Shown: positions 1 through 7,920, numbered from the stretch's first letter. The stretch: DNA of 46,181 nt from Clostridia bacterium (GCA_017430945.1 JAFRMB010000099.1:1-46181), one strand, 5' to 3'. Notes: generated from the sequence alone by a model not told the origin. Translations and numbers: made by a program.

Positions 1-141
1 CCTTGTAAACATCCAAGGTTGTAACCACCTTTCAACGCCCCTTCCAATAGTGCTGTGACTATTGTAGGGCATATAGTCCGGTGGCTCAAATATTCGTTGG
101 CATTTTACCCAAAGTGGCTCAAGTCCATTTTAGCATTCACA
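1..141. mobile_element. IS21-like insertion sequence end (partial)
   Basis: The motif GTGGCTCAA occurs at 81-89 and again at 114-122, separated by TTGGCATTTTACCC-like sequence. On the minus strand the segment would start with TGTGAATGC at 141. Repeated GTGGCTCAA-type subterminal motifs and a TG tip are what I know of IS21-family ends. The element body would lie to the left, outside the window, so no transposase can be seen. A small inverted repeat (CAATAGT/ACTATTG) lies at about 47-66. The family assignment rests on memory of such ends, not on a search. Confidence 0.5.
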
Positions 142-492
142 TATTGAGATGATTAACCATGAAAACAGACACTTTGGGAGTGGAGGAAAGCATTTCTGGC
201 ACATAAGCATTCCATCAGTTTGCCCGATACCCCACCCTGCATTCCCGCTTCATTCCGTGTCATAACCTACCCATCCCCCCACTTTAACCAGCACAAATCC
301 TATCTATTCTTGTGCCGGCCTTCTCAAGCACCATTCTGTATCAGCATCACCGTTCTTTGCCATTCGACTTCGCCGACCCGATACCGGGCCGGCGTTGCTT
401 TCTTTATGTCTGAAAACGCCCTGTTTATGGAAACCGCTCAATAGTCCGCACCTGCCAATGAGCTCAGAATCATGAGATAATGTGTCCAACAA

Positions 493-543
493 GTCGGATA
501 GAATCTAAGCGAATCTAAAGGAATCCAGGCGAATCTATCCGAC
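493..543. repeat. Four 10-bp tandem repeats flanked by a 10-bp inverted repeat
   Basis: Four tandem units of the form GAATCTAAGC occupy 501-510, 511-520, 521-530 and 531-540 with one to four differences. A perfect 10-bp inverted repeat (GTCGGATAGA at 493-502 and TCTATCCGAC at 534-543) encloses and partly overlaps them. The 10-bp period matches one helical turn, as in iterons or regulator arrays. No replication protein gene is nearby, so function is unknown. Confidence 0.75.
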
Positions 544-680
544 AGCAAGAGACACAGGGGGCAGAAGACAATGGGAGTACAGGCAATGAAGCATGCGGCG
601 CTGCTGCAGGCATGGTCAGGACGGATTGCGGAGTGCCGTTTGAGTATTCCGCCCCAGAACGAGCACCGCGACCGGACGAA

Positions 681-742
681 TTGAGCAGCAAGACCGGCGG
701 CGTTGAGCAGCGATTCCGCTGCCGTTGAGCACCCTGTATAAT
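681..742 (+). promoter_or_regulatory. 22-bp spaced direct repeats upstream of a TATAAT box
   Basis: TTGAGCA occurs at 681, 703 and 725, exactly 22 bp apart, and the first two full 22-bp units agree at most positions. A TATAAT box follows at 737-742 with TTCCGC at the -35 spacing (714-719). Same-face spacing of two helical turns suggests a regulator array on a promoter. No cognate regulator is identified. Confidence 0.55.
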
Positions 743-779
743 GAATATCAGCATCTGCGAAGCAGGTGCAATATTCATT
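740..779. promoter_or_regulatory. Perfect 9-bp palindrome with inner stem
   Basis: AATGAATAT (740-748) pairs with ATATTCATT (771-779), and an inner stem GCATCTGC/GCAGGTGC closes on GAA. The outer arm overlaps the TATAAT at 737-742, so it could be an operator or a 5' transcript hairpin that sits just ahead of AAGGAGG at about 780-786. Confidence 0.6.
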
Positions 780-794
780 AAGGAGGTCATGCAT

Positions 795-941
795 ATGACC
801 AACTACAGGGAGATACAGAGACAGTTGGAACAGCTGACGGAAATCTATTGCATCGGGCGGTGCTGCTGTGGTACAATGGCGCTGCATAGAGACCGGCCCG
901 CACCTGACCGGCGACCGGGAAAGCACGATCAGAGAGGATGA
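795..941 (+). CDS. Possible small ORF, 48 aa
   Basis: This ORF begins at an ATG preceded by a strong AAGGAGG ribosome-binding site. Its N-terminus (MTNYREIQRQLEQLTEIY) looks like a genuine charged helix, but the C-terminal half is Arg/Pro/Cys-rich and looks like read-through of non-coding DNA. A promoter for the next gene (848-877) lies inside it. It could be a leader peptide, a truncated gene or a chance ORF. It ends directly against the ATG of the next gene. Confidence 0.3.
   Translation: MTNYREIQRQLEQLTEIYCIGRCCCGTMALHRDRPAPDRRPGKHDQRG
848..877 (+). promoter_or_regulatory. Promoter TTGCAT-N18-TACAAT
   Basis: TTGCAT at 848-853 and TACAAT at 872-877, with a TGTGG-type extension before the -10 box, are separated by 18 bp. 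They lie about 65 bp upstream of the secreted protein gene at 942. Confidence 0.5.
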
Positions 942-1805
942 ATGAAGATGTCGTTCAGGCAAACAGGACTTTGCAGGCTGGTCATTCTGGTGCTGGCGGT
1001 GTGCATGCTGACAGGCGGCGTGTTCGCCGCGCTGGGCGAGCCGGAGATGACGGAGGAGCAGATAGACGAGGCATCGAACAAGGCCTACGAAGAGGCGATG
1101 CTCCAGGGAGAGACGCAGATCGCCTTTACGACCGTCGCGACCCTCGGCCAGTATCTTTCGGATCTCATGGTCTACGCATACGGGGAGATCCCGGCTTCAG
1201 AAACGGACTCCGTCAACGCGGCAGTGCAGCTGGTGGATGAGGTGATACGCCGGGCCGACCAGTGCTTCCGCTCCGAAGAAACCGGCGCCGCCGAGGAGAA
1301 GCTGGCCGGCTTCGACCAGGCGAAGGAAGCCTGGAAAGCCGCCGCTGAACAATTCGGCGCGGAAGGCGATAAGTTTGAAACCGGCCTGTTCCTGACAGAC
1401 GACCGCGTGATCGATCCGGCCACCGACGCATTCGGATCGATCCCGGCTGAAGCCCAGCCGGTTTATCTGGAAAAGGCGGAAAATGTATACAGGGCGATCT
1501 GGCAGGCGCTGCGTCCGGCAGTGGCCGCCAAGGTCGGCGATGCGCTCGAAATCCCGGGCATTGCGAATCTCGTCGATAATGATGAGATTTCGGAGCTTGA
1601 GGATGCCGTCGTGGACATCATAGCAGACGTTAAGGATATGATGTCCAACCTGTCCGAAGGCTTCAATGTGGGAAGGTCCGAAGAACGCGCGAGAATCGAG
1701 CAGGTCGCATCCAGACTGAACTCCCTGGAGTCTGAGGTGAAGATCGTCATCAACGCCCTGGGCATTGATACGGTGACCAGACTGGTGGAAGACGGAGAGA
1801 ATTGA
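942..1805 (+). CDS. Secreted protein of unknown function, 287 aa
   Basis: The N-terminus has two basic residues, a hydrophobic core (LCRLVILVLAVCMLTGG) and a FAALGE cleavage region at about residue 30, a typical Sec signal peptide. The rest is acidic, Ala/Glu-rich and predicted mostly helical, with no Cys pattern or known motif that I recognise. A GAGAGG ribosome-binding site lies just upstream; an in-frame ATG at 948 is an alternative start. The C-terminal part (EERARIEQVASRLNSLESEV) is heptad-like and may form a coiled coil. It stands alone behind its own promoter and before the hairpin at 1904. I cannot assign a function; an envelope or extracellular helical protein is the most that can be said. 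Confidence 0.75.
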   Translation: MKMSFRQTGLCRLVILVLAVCMLTGGVFAALGEPEMTEEQIDEASNKAYEEAMLQGETQIAFTTVATLGQYLSDLMVYAYGEIPASETDSVNAAVQLVDEVIRRADQCFRSEETGAAEEKLAGFDQAKEAWKAAAEQFGAEGDKFETGLFLTDDRVIDPATDAFGSIPAEAQPVYLEKAENVYRAIWQALRPAVAAKVGDALEIPGIANLVDNDEISELEDAVVDIIADVKDMMSNLSEGFNVGRSEERARIEQVASRLNSLESEVKIVINALGIDTVTRLVEDGEN

Positions 1806-1849
1806 CTGGAACGGAATCGTGGCATTATGCCATACATCCCGGCCGCCTA

Positions 1850-1879
1850 GTGTCATGGGGACGGTGTTCTCTTGACACA
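1850..1879. repeat. REP-like short palindromic element
   Basis: The segment is bounded by GTGTCA and TGACAC arms and contains GGGGACGG and TTCTCTTG. It resembles the TGTCAAGAGAACCGTCCCC-type extragenic elements I associate with REP-associated tyrosine transposases. No such transposase gene is in the window. Only one copy is visible here. Confidence 0.45.
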
Positions 1880-1903
1880 AACGCATCATGTACGACCACC
1901 AAA

Positions 1904-1936
1904 ATCCCAGGTCGAAAGGCCTGGGATACTTTTTTC
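1904..1936 (+). terminator. Rho-independent terminator
   Basis: ATCCCAGG (1904-1911) pairs with CCTGGGAT (1920-1927) and is followed by ACTTTTTT. It ends the transcript of the secreted protein gene and insulates the nuclease gene downstream. Confidence 0.8.
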
Positions 1937-1938
1937 CG

Positions 1939-1967
1939 TTGAAGTATCGCTTTCTCCATGGTATAAT
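1939..1967 (+). promoter_or_regulatory. Promoter TTGAAG-N17-TATAAT
   Basis: TTGAAG at 1939-1944 and TATAAT at 1962-1967 with 17-bp spacing lie 33 bp before the DUF262 gene start. Confidence 0.7.
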
Positions 1968-1999
1968 GATTCTACCGGATCAGCGGAGGAGTGAATTAC

Positions 2000-3718
2000 A
2001 TGAAGGCAGGAGAAATCCTGATAAACGGCATTTTCAACGGATCACGTCTATTGAAAGTTCCTTTCTTTCAGCGTTCATATGTTTGGGATGAGCCGCAATG
2101 GGAGCGATTTCTGCAAGATATGGAGCTGGTGACAAAAACCAAGCGCCAATACTTTCTCGGCCCGATAATACTTAAGGGTGATGAGACTCCGCCGACCTGG
2201 GCCTGCTATTCCGATTGCAAGACGGTTATCGACGGGCAGCAGCGTCTTACGACTTTGATGGTGTTTTTGAAGGTACTCTGCCTCAAGCAGGGTTGCAATG
2301 ATCTGTTTGACCGTGATTTCCGTTTGGAGGATGGCAGCATTGCCCTCCGCCACGGGAAAAATGATGTGCTTGCCTTTAAAACGGTCATTGATCTGAAAGA
2401 GGCGAAGGAGATACCGAATATCCAGCCCGAATCGCAAATCATATCTGCATTCAACTACTTTATCCGAAATCTTGATCCCTCTACTGTGGATCGGATGATA
2501 ATCAAAAAATGCGTTCAGTTCGTGTGCATCGATTTGCTGGAGGATGAGGACGAGCAGCAAGTCTTTGATACTATAAACTCGCAAGGCGTCCGCCTTACTA
2601 CTGCCGAATTACTCAAGAACTATTTCTACCGTGAGGAGAACATCGCTGAGTATGAGCGGGATTGGGTCGGCGTATTTGAGAAAACGGTCGATGATCGGGT
2701 TTATTGGGATCAGGAACTCGAAACGGGTCGAATCAAGCGTTCGCTGATCGATATTTTCTTTGATGCCTACTTCCAGTTATTCATTCAGAATCGGAAGTAC
2801 AGTGTGCCTGTGGAAAGAAAACTGGAGTTCTCCCGAATCGATCAGCTGGCGAAATCATATCAAGCTTTCATTCGTGATTTCTGTGGTGGCGATAAGAGTG
2901 TAATTCTGGGGCCGCTTGCAGATTACGCGCATTGCTTCACTCAAACATTCAGGCCGGAGATTTGCAATATGGGTCTGCCGCCAGCGCCGGGCACCGAGCG
3001 GATGAATGTGATTATCTTTGGATTGAAGACAACCACGCTGATTCCCTATGTGTTATATGTGGCGAAGAATGTTGTGGATGAGGCTGAAAAAGCCCGGATT
3101 TATGCCATCCTCGAAAGCTATATAATGAGAAGGATGGTTGTCCATGCTACGACGAAGAACTATAATCGGGTATTTGAATCGTTGATCCTCAATGAGGTGC
3201 TGGATGGAGATACATTGATTGCACGGCTAAGTAGGGATGCCGATGTGACGACGTATGTGCCGGATGACAATGAGCTTCTACAGGGATTCCGAGAAGCAAA
3301 GCTAATAAACCTGCAAACGCGCGGAATTCTCTACTTAATCGAAAGCGGCATACGTCCGGCGGATAGCGCTACTGCGTTGCTTGGATTCAATGCTTATAGC
3401 CCGGAGCATTTGATGCCGAAGAAATGGCGGAATAACTGGCAACCATGCGAAACGGAAGAACTGGCCCGGGCGCGGGATTCAAAGCTCCTTACCCTTGGCA
3501 ATCTTGCGATTATCCCCCTGTCGCTCAACGCATCTATTCGTGATGCAGATTGGCAGACTAAGCTATCGGGGAAAGGTTCGAAGCCGGGGTTATCAATGTG
3601 TGCCGGAGGGCTTGCCACGGTTCACGATGTATTGAAAAGGGATTGCTGGAATGAGGAAGCTGTAGATGATAGGGCTTCGTGGCTGTTTCAGCAGGCGAAG
3701 GATTTGTGGACAATGTAA
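2000..3718 (+). CDS. DUF262/DUF1524 protein (GmrSD-like nuclease), 572 aa
   Basis: The N-terminal DUF262 (ParB/Srx-like) domain carries the PFFQRSYVW motif near residues 20-30 and DGQQRLTTL at about 78-86, the nucleotide-binding/NTPase signature of GmrS-type proteins. The C-terminal part has an EHLMP motif (E469-H470) and LGNLAIIPLSLNASI, matching the DUF1524 His-Asn nuclease region; the first His of the canonical HxxEH pattern appears as Tyr/Ser (YSPEH), so it is somewhat degenerate. Length fits single-chain GmrSD-type enzymes, which restrict modified phage DNA. ATG at 2000 is chosen because GCGGAGGA lies 9 bp upstream; a GTG at 1991 directly abuts it. The gene is visibly more AT-rich than its neighbours and has its own promoter, suggesting horizontal gain. 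A role in phage defence is inferred from the family. Confidence 0.88.
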   Translation: MKAGEILINGIFNGSRLLKVPFFQRSYVWDEPQWERFLQDMELVTKTKRQYFLGPIILKGDETPPTWACYSDCKTVIDGQQRLTTLMVFLKVLCLKQGCNDLFDRDFRLEDGSIALRHGKNDVLAFKTVIDLKEAKEIPNIQPESQIISAFNYFIRNLDPSTVDRMIIKKCVQFVCIDLLEDEDEQQVFDTINSQGVRLTTAELLKNYFYREENIAEYERDWVGVFEKTVDDRVYWDQELETGRIKRSLIDIFFDAYFQLFIQNRKYSVPVERKLEFSRIDQLAKSYQAFIRDFCGGDKSVILGPLADYAHCFTQTFRPEICNMGLPPAPGTERMNVIIFGLKTTTLIPYVLYVAKNVVDEAEKARIYAILESYIMRRMVVHATTKNYNRVFESLILNEVLDGDTLIARLSRDADVTTYVPDDNELLQGFREAKLINLQTRGILYLIESGIRPADSATALLGFNAYSPEHLMPKKWRNNWQPCETEELARARDSKLLTLGNLAIIPLSLNASIRDADWQTKLSGKGSKPGLSMCAGGLATVHDVLKRDCWNEEAVDDRASWLFQQAKDLWTM

Positions 3719-3743
3719 AGGGCATAAACGAAACGAGATTGCA

Positions 3744-3791
3744 AACGACAACCACACCCGGCATTAAATCGCCGGGAATGTGGTTGTCGTT
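3744..3791. terminator. Nested hairpin, copy 1 (bidirectional terminator)
   Basis: AACGACAACCACA (3744-3756) pairs perfectly with TGTGGTTGTCGTT (3779-3791), and an inner CCCGGC/GCCGGG stem (3757-3762/3771-3776) continues it. It sits between the DUF262 gene and the minus-strand pseudogene end. The same nested design recurs at 6795-6844 and 19477-19515. Confidence 0.75.
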
Positions 3792-3792
3792 C

Positions 3793-4066
3793 TTACTTGG
3801 TCGTGTATCCGTTCTGGGCCAGGAATCCGAGCAGGTAGGCGTTGTGCTGGCCGGTCAGGATGCCCTGTCGATCCAAGGTATAATCGCCGATAATGCAAGC
3901 GAAGGTGGATGCGGCCGGGTATTCCGGATATGCGCCGATGGCTTCCCCGATGGCGTTGGCCGGGGCCTTGCGGCCGCTGATCCAGTGACCGACCCATCGA
4001 TCCTTTCAGTTCGACATGCAACGCAAGTGCCTTTTTATCGAAAATCAACTTGATTTTTGTGCTCAT
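3793..4066 (-). pseudogene. Frameshifted small gene, copy 1 of a three-copy remnant family
   Basis: On the minus strand an ATG at 4066 opens MSTKIKLIFDKKALALHVEL; a one-base shift near 4000 is needed to reach the conserved C-terminal frame that contains ISGRKAPANAIGEAIGAYPEY, TFACIIGDYTLDRQGILTG and ends NGYTTK-stop at 3793. With the shift corrected it would be about 90 aa. The pattern (A-IGE-IG---EY-AP-FAY-IGDYTIDR-G) resembles small phage-borne proteins often annotated 'virulence-related', from memory only. It is followed by the nested hairpin. Further decayed copies lie at 6845-6990 and 19523-19690. A sequencing error is possible for this copy, but the other copies are also broken. Confidence 0.65.
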
Positions 4067-4114
4067 ATGGTGTACCATACTAACATGATGAATCGATGAA
4101 TCAAAAAGAGCGTT

Positions 4115-4903
4115 ATGAGCAGAACAGTCATGAAACGGATCAAGATAACCCAACTGCTGTCACTGATTTGCTTTTGCCTGATCATTCTGATCTGGTGCCT
4201 TGCCTCGTATTCAGGCAGCGTCAGTGAGATCTTCCTGCCGACGCCGACCGCGGTGGTGAACAAAATTGCCTCTATGGCCAGGGAAGGCACCCTGTGGGCA
4301 AACTGCTGGGAATCCATTTCGCGCGTCATGATCGGGTGGTTTTGGTCGGTGGTCGTTGCCCTGCCAATGGGCATGCTCATGGCCAACTCGAAGAAATTCT
4401 CCGCATTCGTACAACCGATCATCGAGTTTGCGCGCTACCTCCCCGTCGTTGCGTTGGTCCCGCTGACGCTGTTATATCTGGGGATAGGAGAAAACCAGAA
4501 ATACACCATCATCTTTCTGGGCACGTTCTTCCAACTGGTGCTGATGGTGTGCGACACGGTCTCCGGCGTGGACAGAAACATGATCAATGCTGCCCGCACA
4601 TTGGGCGCTTCCAGGCTGCAGGTGTATCGCGCGGTCATACTCCCGGCATCGCTCCCGGGCTTGATGGACGACCTGCGCCTGACCATAGGTTGGGCATGGA
4701 CCTATTTGGTGGTGGCGGAAATGGTCGCTGCAAACAATGGCCTGGGATATATGATCCTGAAATCCCAGCGTTACCTGGCGACGGATACCATATTTGCCGG
4801 GCTGATCCTGATCGGATTGATCGGCCTGATCACGGACTGGGTGTTCAGGATCCTCACACGTCTTGTCGCGCCGTGGTACGAACGCTTGGCGGATGGGAAG
4901 TGA
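4115..4903 (+). CDS. ABC transporter permease, sulfonate/nitrate/taurine type, 262 aa
   Basis: This is a BPD_transp_1 permease with about six membrane segments, beginning with LLSLICFCLIILIWCLA. The EAA loop for the ATPase is visible as NAARTLGASRLQVYRAVILPASLPGLMD-type sequence near residues 155-185. The short N-terminus and the LPTPTAV segment after helix 1 match SsuC/TauC/NrtB-like permeases. It is the first gene of a three-gene importer unit; the ATPase starts 6 bp downstream. The exact substrate cannot be read from the permease. The start at 4115 has a modest AAGAG ribosome-binding site. Confidence 0.92.
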   Translation: MSRTVMKRIKITQLLSLICFCLIILIWCLASYSGSVSEIFLPTPTAVVNKIASMAREGTLWANCWESISRVMIGWFWSVVVALPMGMLMANSKKFSAFVQPIIEFARYLPVVALVPLTLLYLGIGENQKYTIIFLGTFFQLVLMVCDTVSGVDRNMINAARTLGASRLQVYRAVILPASLPGLMDDLRLTIGWAWTYLVVAEMVAANNGLGYMILKSQRYLATDTIFAGLILIGLIGLITDWVFRILTRLVAPWYERLADGK

Positions 4904-4909
4904 CACGCA

Positions 4910-5698
4910 ATGGATAACGAAGTCAAGTTGCGCGTAGAAAACCTGAGCAAGGTCTTCGTCAACGGAAATCAAAAGATCCACGCCATCTCCGAGGTCGACC
5001 TGGAGATCAGGCGATCGGAATTTGTCATGATCGTCGGTCCTTCCGGCTGCGGGAAGACGACGCTGATCAACATCATCGGCGGTCTGGAAACGGCAAGTTC
5101 CGGCAGCGTATTACTGGATGGGAAACAGGTTTCCGGCCCCGGCGCCGATCGCGGCATGGTCTTTCAGGGGTACAGCCTTTTTCCCTGGCTGACGGTACAA
5201 AAGAATGTGGAGTTTGGCCTGAAAATGAAAAAACTGCCGGCGGATCGACGTCGGGAGATCGCCGGGAAATACATCGAGCTCGTCGGTCTGAAGGGATTTG
5301 AAAAAGCCCTGCCCAAGCAGCTCTCCGGCGGCATGAAACAGCGCGTGGCCATTGCGCGCACACTGGCGAATGAGCCTGAGATACTGCTGATGGATGAACC
5401 GTTCGGGGCGTTGGATGCCCAAACGCGCGTCGTCATGCAGGAGCTGCTGGCGGATATCAGCCGCAGGACCAACACCACCATACTGTTCATCACGCACGAT
5501 ATAGACGAAGCCGTGCTCCTGGGGGACAGGATCTATGTGATGAGCCGACGTCCGGGCAGGATCCGCGAAGTGCTGACCGTGGACCTTCCGGAGCCCCGCA
5601 GCCACCACAGCCTGGTGATGCCGGAGTTCCAGAAGATCAAGGCGCACATCATGGACATGCTATGGACAGAAAGCAGCGACGCGGCAATGGACAAGTGA
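4910..5698 (+). CDS. ABC transporter ATP-binding protein, SsuB/TauB type, 262 aa
   Basis: All ATPase motifs are present: Walker [10 protein letters not shown] (about residues 43-51), Q-loop [13 protein letters not shown], signature [15 protein letters not shown], Walker [13 protein letters not shown] and the H-loop ITHDIDEAV. The FPWLTV sequence after the Q-loop and the C-terminal LPEPR segment are usual in the nitrate/sulfonate/taurine group. It couples ATP hydrolysis to the permease encoded 6 bp upstream. Confidence 0.94.
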   Translation: MDNEVKLRVENLSKVFVNGNQKIHAISEVDLEIRRSEFVMIVGPSGCGKTTLINIIGGLETASSGSVLLDGKQVSGPGADRGMVFQGYSLFPWLTVQKNVEFGLKMKKLPADRRREIAGKYIELVGLKGFEKALPKQLSGGMKQRVAIARTLANEPEILLMDEPFGALDAQTRVVMQELLADISRRTNTTILFITHDIDEAVLLGDRIYVMSRRPGRIREVLTVDLPEPRSHHSLVMPEFQKIKAHIMDMLWTESSDAAMDK

Positions 5699-5773
5699 AC
5701 ACAGAACCGCTCCGGACCGATCGACGCAAACATGCGGCAGAGACCGCTGTGAATAATGAAAGGACCTGATATC

Positions 5774-6736
5774 ATGAAGAGCACAGTGAAGGTACTGGTG
5801 ATCCTGTTGGTAATGCTGATGGCGACGACCGCCTGCGCGGAGGCACTTACGGATGTGAGCATGGCGTTCTGCACCTGGACAGGCTATGCGCCGATGTTTA
5901 TTGCCCAGAGCAACGGATACTTTGAGGAAGCCGGCCTGAATATGGGCATCCAGGTGATCGAGGACGAATCGACTTACGCCGCGCTGATCACCACCGGCAA
6001 CATCGATTTCCTTGCGACCGCACAGGACCCCAACATCAAAATGTTCGCCAATGGCGCGACAAGCCGCTATGTGCTCGCCATGGACGCGTCCTGCGGCGCG
6101 GATGGCCTGGTCGCCACGGCGGATATCCAGACGCTGGACGATCTTGCGGGAAAGTCCCTGGCGCTGGACAAGTCCGCATCCTCCTACTACTTCTTTCTGA
6201 CGGCGCTGGAGAACGGCAGCAGTCTGTCCGAGGCGGATATCAATGTCGTGGACATGGGTGATACCACCGAAGCGGGCCTTGCCTTTATGAGCGGCTCGGT
6301 GGATGCGGCGATCATGTGGGAGCCGGAATTGTCGGAGGCACTGGAGATCGAAGGCGCACATGCATTGGTGACGAGTGCGGATTATCCGGAAACGATCATG
6401 GACTCTCTCGTCGTGAATGCCAGGTTTGCCGACGAGCATCCGGAGATCGTCGAAGCCGTTGCCGAGTGTTGGTATAAAGCGGTGGATTTCATGAACGAGA
6501 ATCCGGACGAGGCATATGCCCTCATGGCAGCAGGTTTTGAGGAAGTGACCGCCGAAGATGTCGCTGCCGACAAGGAGGGGCTCGAGTTCTTCGGGCGCGA
6601 GGAAAACGCCGCGCTGAACGATCCTGCGACTGAACGGAGCATCTATGCCATCAGCCAGGATATGGCGGACTTCTGGATGGATAAGGGTGAGTGCGACACG
6701 AATGACATCTCCGAATTCTTCGCACTTGTAAAATAA
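5774..6736 (+). CDS. ABC transporter substrate-binding protein, NMT1/THI5-like, 320 aa
   Basis: The protein starts with a hydrophobic signal peptide and a Cys at residue 21 (MATTAC), which may be lipidated although the lipobox is poor; cleavage after TACA is the alternative. The mature part has the NMT1/SsuA-like features GYAPMFIAQSNGYFEEAGL, a YAALITTGNIDF block, TLDDLAGKSLAL and a MWEP segment in the hinge. ATG 5774 is preferred over 5756 because AAAGGA lies about 9 bp before it. It is the third gene of the importer operon. The ligand is not determined by sequence; sulfonate, taurine, nitrate and pyrimidine-type compounds are all transported by this family. Confidence 0.9.
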   Translation: MKSTVKVLVILLVMLMATTACAEALTDVSMAFCTWTGYAPMFIAQSNGYFEEAGLNMGIQVIEDESTYAALITTGNIDFLATAQDPNIKMFANGATSRYVLAMDASCGADGLVATADIQTLDDLAGKSLALDKSASSYYFFLTALENGSSLSEADINVVDMGDTTEAGLAFMSGSVDAAIMWEPELSEALEIEGAHALVTSADYPETIMDSLVVNARFADEHPEIVEAVAECWYKAVDFMNENPDEAYALMAAGFEEVTAEDVAADKEGLEFFGREENAALNDPATERSIYAISQDMADFWMDKGECDTNDISEFFALVK

Positions 6737-6794
6737 GCGATCGGCCCCCTTTGCGGGCGTCCTTTGCACGCAATACCATCATTGAGCGGCGACA

Positions 6795-6844
6795 GGAAAA
6801 ACGACCACGCCCGGCATCGCGCCGGGGATCGTGGTCGTTTTTCC
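6795..6844. terminator. Nested hairpin, copy 2 (bidirectional terminator)
   Basis: GGAAAAACGACCACG (6795-6809) pairs perfectly over 15 bp with 6830-6844, with an inner CCCGGC/GCCGGG stem. A-rich and T-rich arms make it a terminator in both directions: for the importer operon on the plus strand and for the remnant gene on the minus strand. Confidence 0.8.
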
Positions 6845-6990
6845 TTACTGCGTCGTGTATCCGTCGCCGGCGAGGCACCGGAGCAGCTGATCGTCGTGCG
6901 GGCCAGTCAGTATGTCCCTGCGATCCAGGGTGCAGTCGCCGATGTTGCAGGCGAAGCTCGGGCTCGGTGCGGCCTGTCGATACATCATTT
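6845..6990 (-). pseudogene. C-terminal remnant, copy 2 of the three-copy family
   Basis: The minus-strand frame ending at 6845 reads SFACNIGDCTLDRRDILTG, then LLRCLAGDGYTTQ-stop, clearly homologous to the C-terminus of the 3793-4066 remnant. No matching N-terminal half is seen upstream, so the copy is truncated. The hairpin follows the stop at once, as in copy 1. Confidence 0.6.
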
Positions 6991-7011
6991 GGACCCAAGC
7001 TTACTCTTTTG

Positions 7012-7275
7012 AAATCATGTCATCCGTGTGATCGCGCAGACCATATGTATTGCGACCCGGCTGTTTGCCGGGGCGCGACATGCGGATCAAAACAGCTCAA
7101 TTTCTTTGAGGCAAAGTCAGCGGCGACGAAGCGTATAAGTACCGACAGGTATCGGTGTTGTCCCGGCCTGGAGCTCCGCTGCGCTAAACTCCCCGCGGGA
7201 CATCAACAGCCGGGCCCTGTCGGGCTATTGTGAGCGATACTCGTCAGGCATTTGGCAAACACCCCTGTCATTTGG
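7012..7275. other. Stretch without recognised gene
   Basis: Between remnant copy 2 and the YczE-like gene there is no ORF with start signals. A short minus-strand frame ending near 7120 (MSRGEFSAAELQAGTTP...) and a GC-rich CCCGGCTGTTTGCCGGGG hairpin near 7065 may be decayed coding sequence. Confidence 0.4.
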
Positions 7276-7920
7276 TCAGTGCTCCAGGAAGGGCCTCGCT
7301 ATCCTTTGGTTGAAGAATTCGATGAGCGGACCCATGAAGAAGGCCGTGATGATCGTTCCGATGCCCACCTCGCCCAGGATCCGCTGCAGCGAAAACCCGG
7401 CAAGCCTGCACAGCGCCACGCCGCCCAGCACACAGATGAAGTCCGTGATCACGCGGCAAACGGGGAACTTGATCCTGCTTTGCTTCTCCGACCAGATCAG
7501 CGCCAGCGCGTCGTAGGTGGATACGCCCATGTCCGCCGTAAAGTAAAACGCGGAGGCCAGGCACATGATCACGATGGCCACGGCCAGGAAAACCAGCCGC
7601 GCGGCCAGCGTGGGCTCCGGCAGCAGCCGCTGGACGCAGGACCGGGAAAACTGGGCGATGTAGCCCAGCAGGAACAGGTTGATCAGCGTCGCCAGGCCGA
7701 TCTTCTTCCGGTCGAACATCAGCGCGAAGCACAAAAACACCAGGTTCACGATCACATAGAGCGTGCCGAAGCCGATGGGTATGACGGCGTCCAGGCCGCT
7801 CATCAGCGACTGGAATGGGTCTACGCCCAGCGCGGCATACTTGAACATGCCCACGCTGATGCCGCAGATCGCCACGCCCAGCGCGCTCATCAGGATGCGC
7901 CTGACCAACTGTTTGTTCAT
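7276..7920 (-). CDS. YczE/YyaS-like integral membrane protein, 214 aa
   Basis: A five- to six-helix membrane protein that begins MNKQLVRRILMSALGVAICGISVGMF and contains the family-typical GVDPFQSLMSGL after helix 1 and a second half with MGVSTYDALALIWSEK, a similar repeated motif. This matches the YczE/YitT-like family (DUF6198 in my recollection). Members are thought to be membrane transport or regulatory proteins of unknown substrate. The gene is single and its 3' end is about 70 bp from a window segment without recognisable genes (7000-7275). Confidence 0.8.
   Translation of the reverse strand: MNKQLVRRILMSALGVAICGISVGMFKYAALGVDPFQSLMSGLDAVIPIGFGTLYVIVNLVFLCFALMFDRKKIGLATLINLFLLGYIAQFSRSCVQRLLPEPTLAARLVFLAVAIVIMCLASAFYFTADMGVSTYDALALIWSEKQSRIKFPVCRVITDFICVLGGVALCRLAGFSLQRILGEVGIGTIITAFFMGPLIEFFNQRIARPFLEH

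Larger units (their letters stand above)
142..939. other. Gene-poor stretch with short repeats
   Basis: I see no convincing protein gene here. ORFs at 220-444 (plus) and 438-962 (minus) lack a ribosome-binding site and recognisable composition. The stretch holds a block of 10-bp tandem repeats inside an inverted repeat (493-543), a set of 22-bp spaced direct repeats (681-731), a palindrome overlapping a -10 box (737-779), a short ORF (795-941) and a second promoter (848-877). These are listed separately. Confidence 0.6.

Noticed and set aside
4053..4114. TPP riboswitch before the ABC importer
   Set aside because: The binding protein is NMT1/THI5-like, but the upstream 60 bp hold no Thi-box-like sequence; substrate cannot be called thiamine precursor on this basis.
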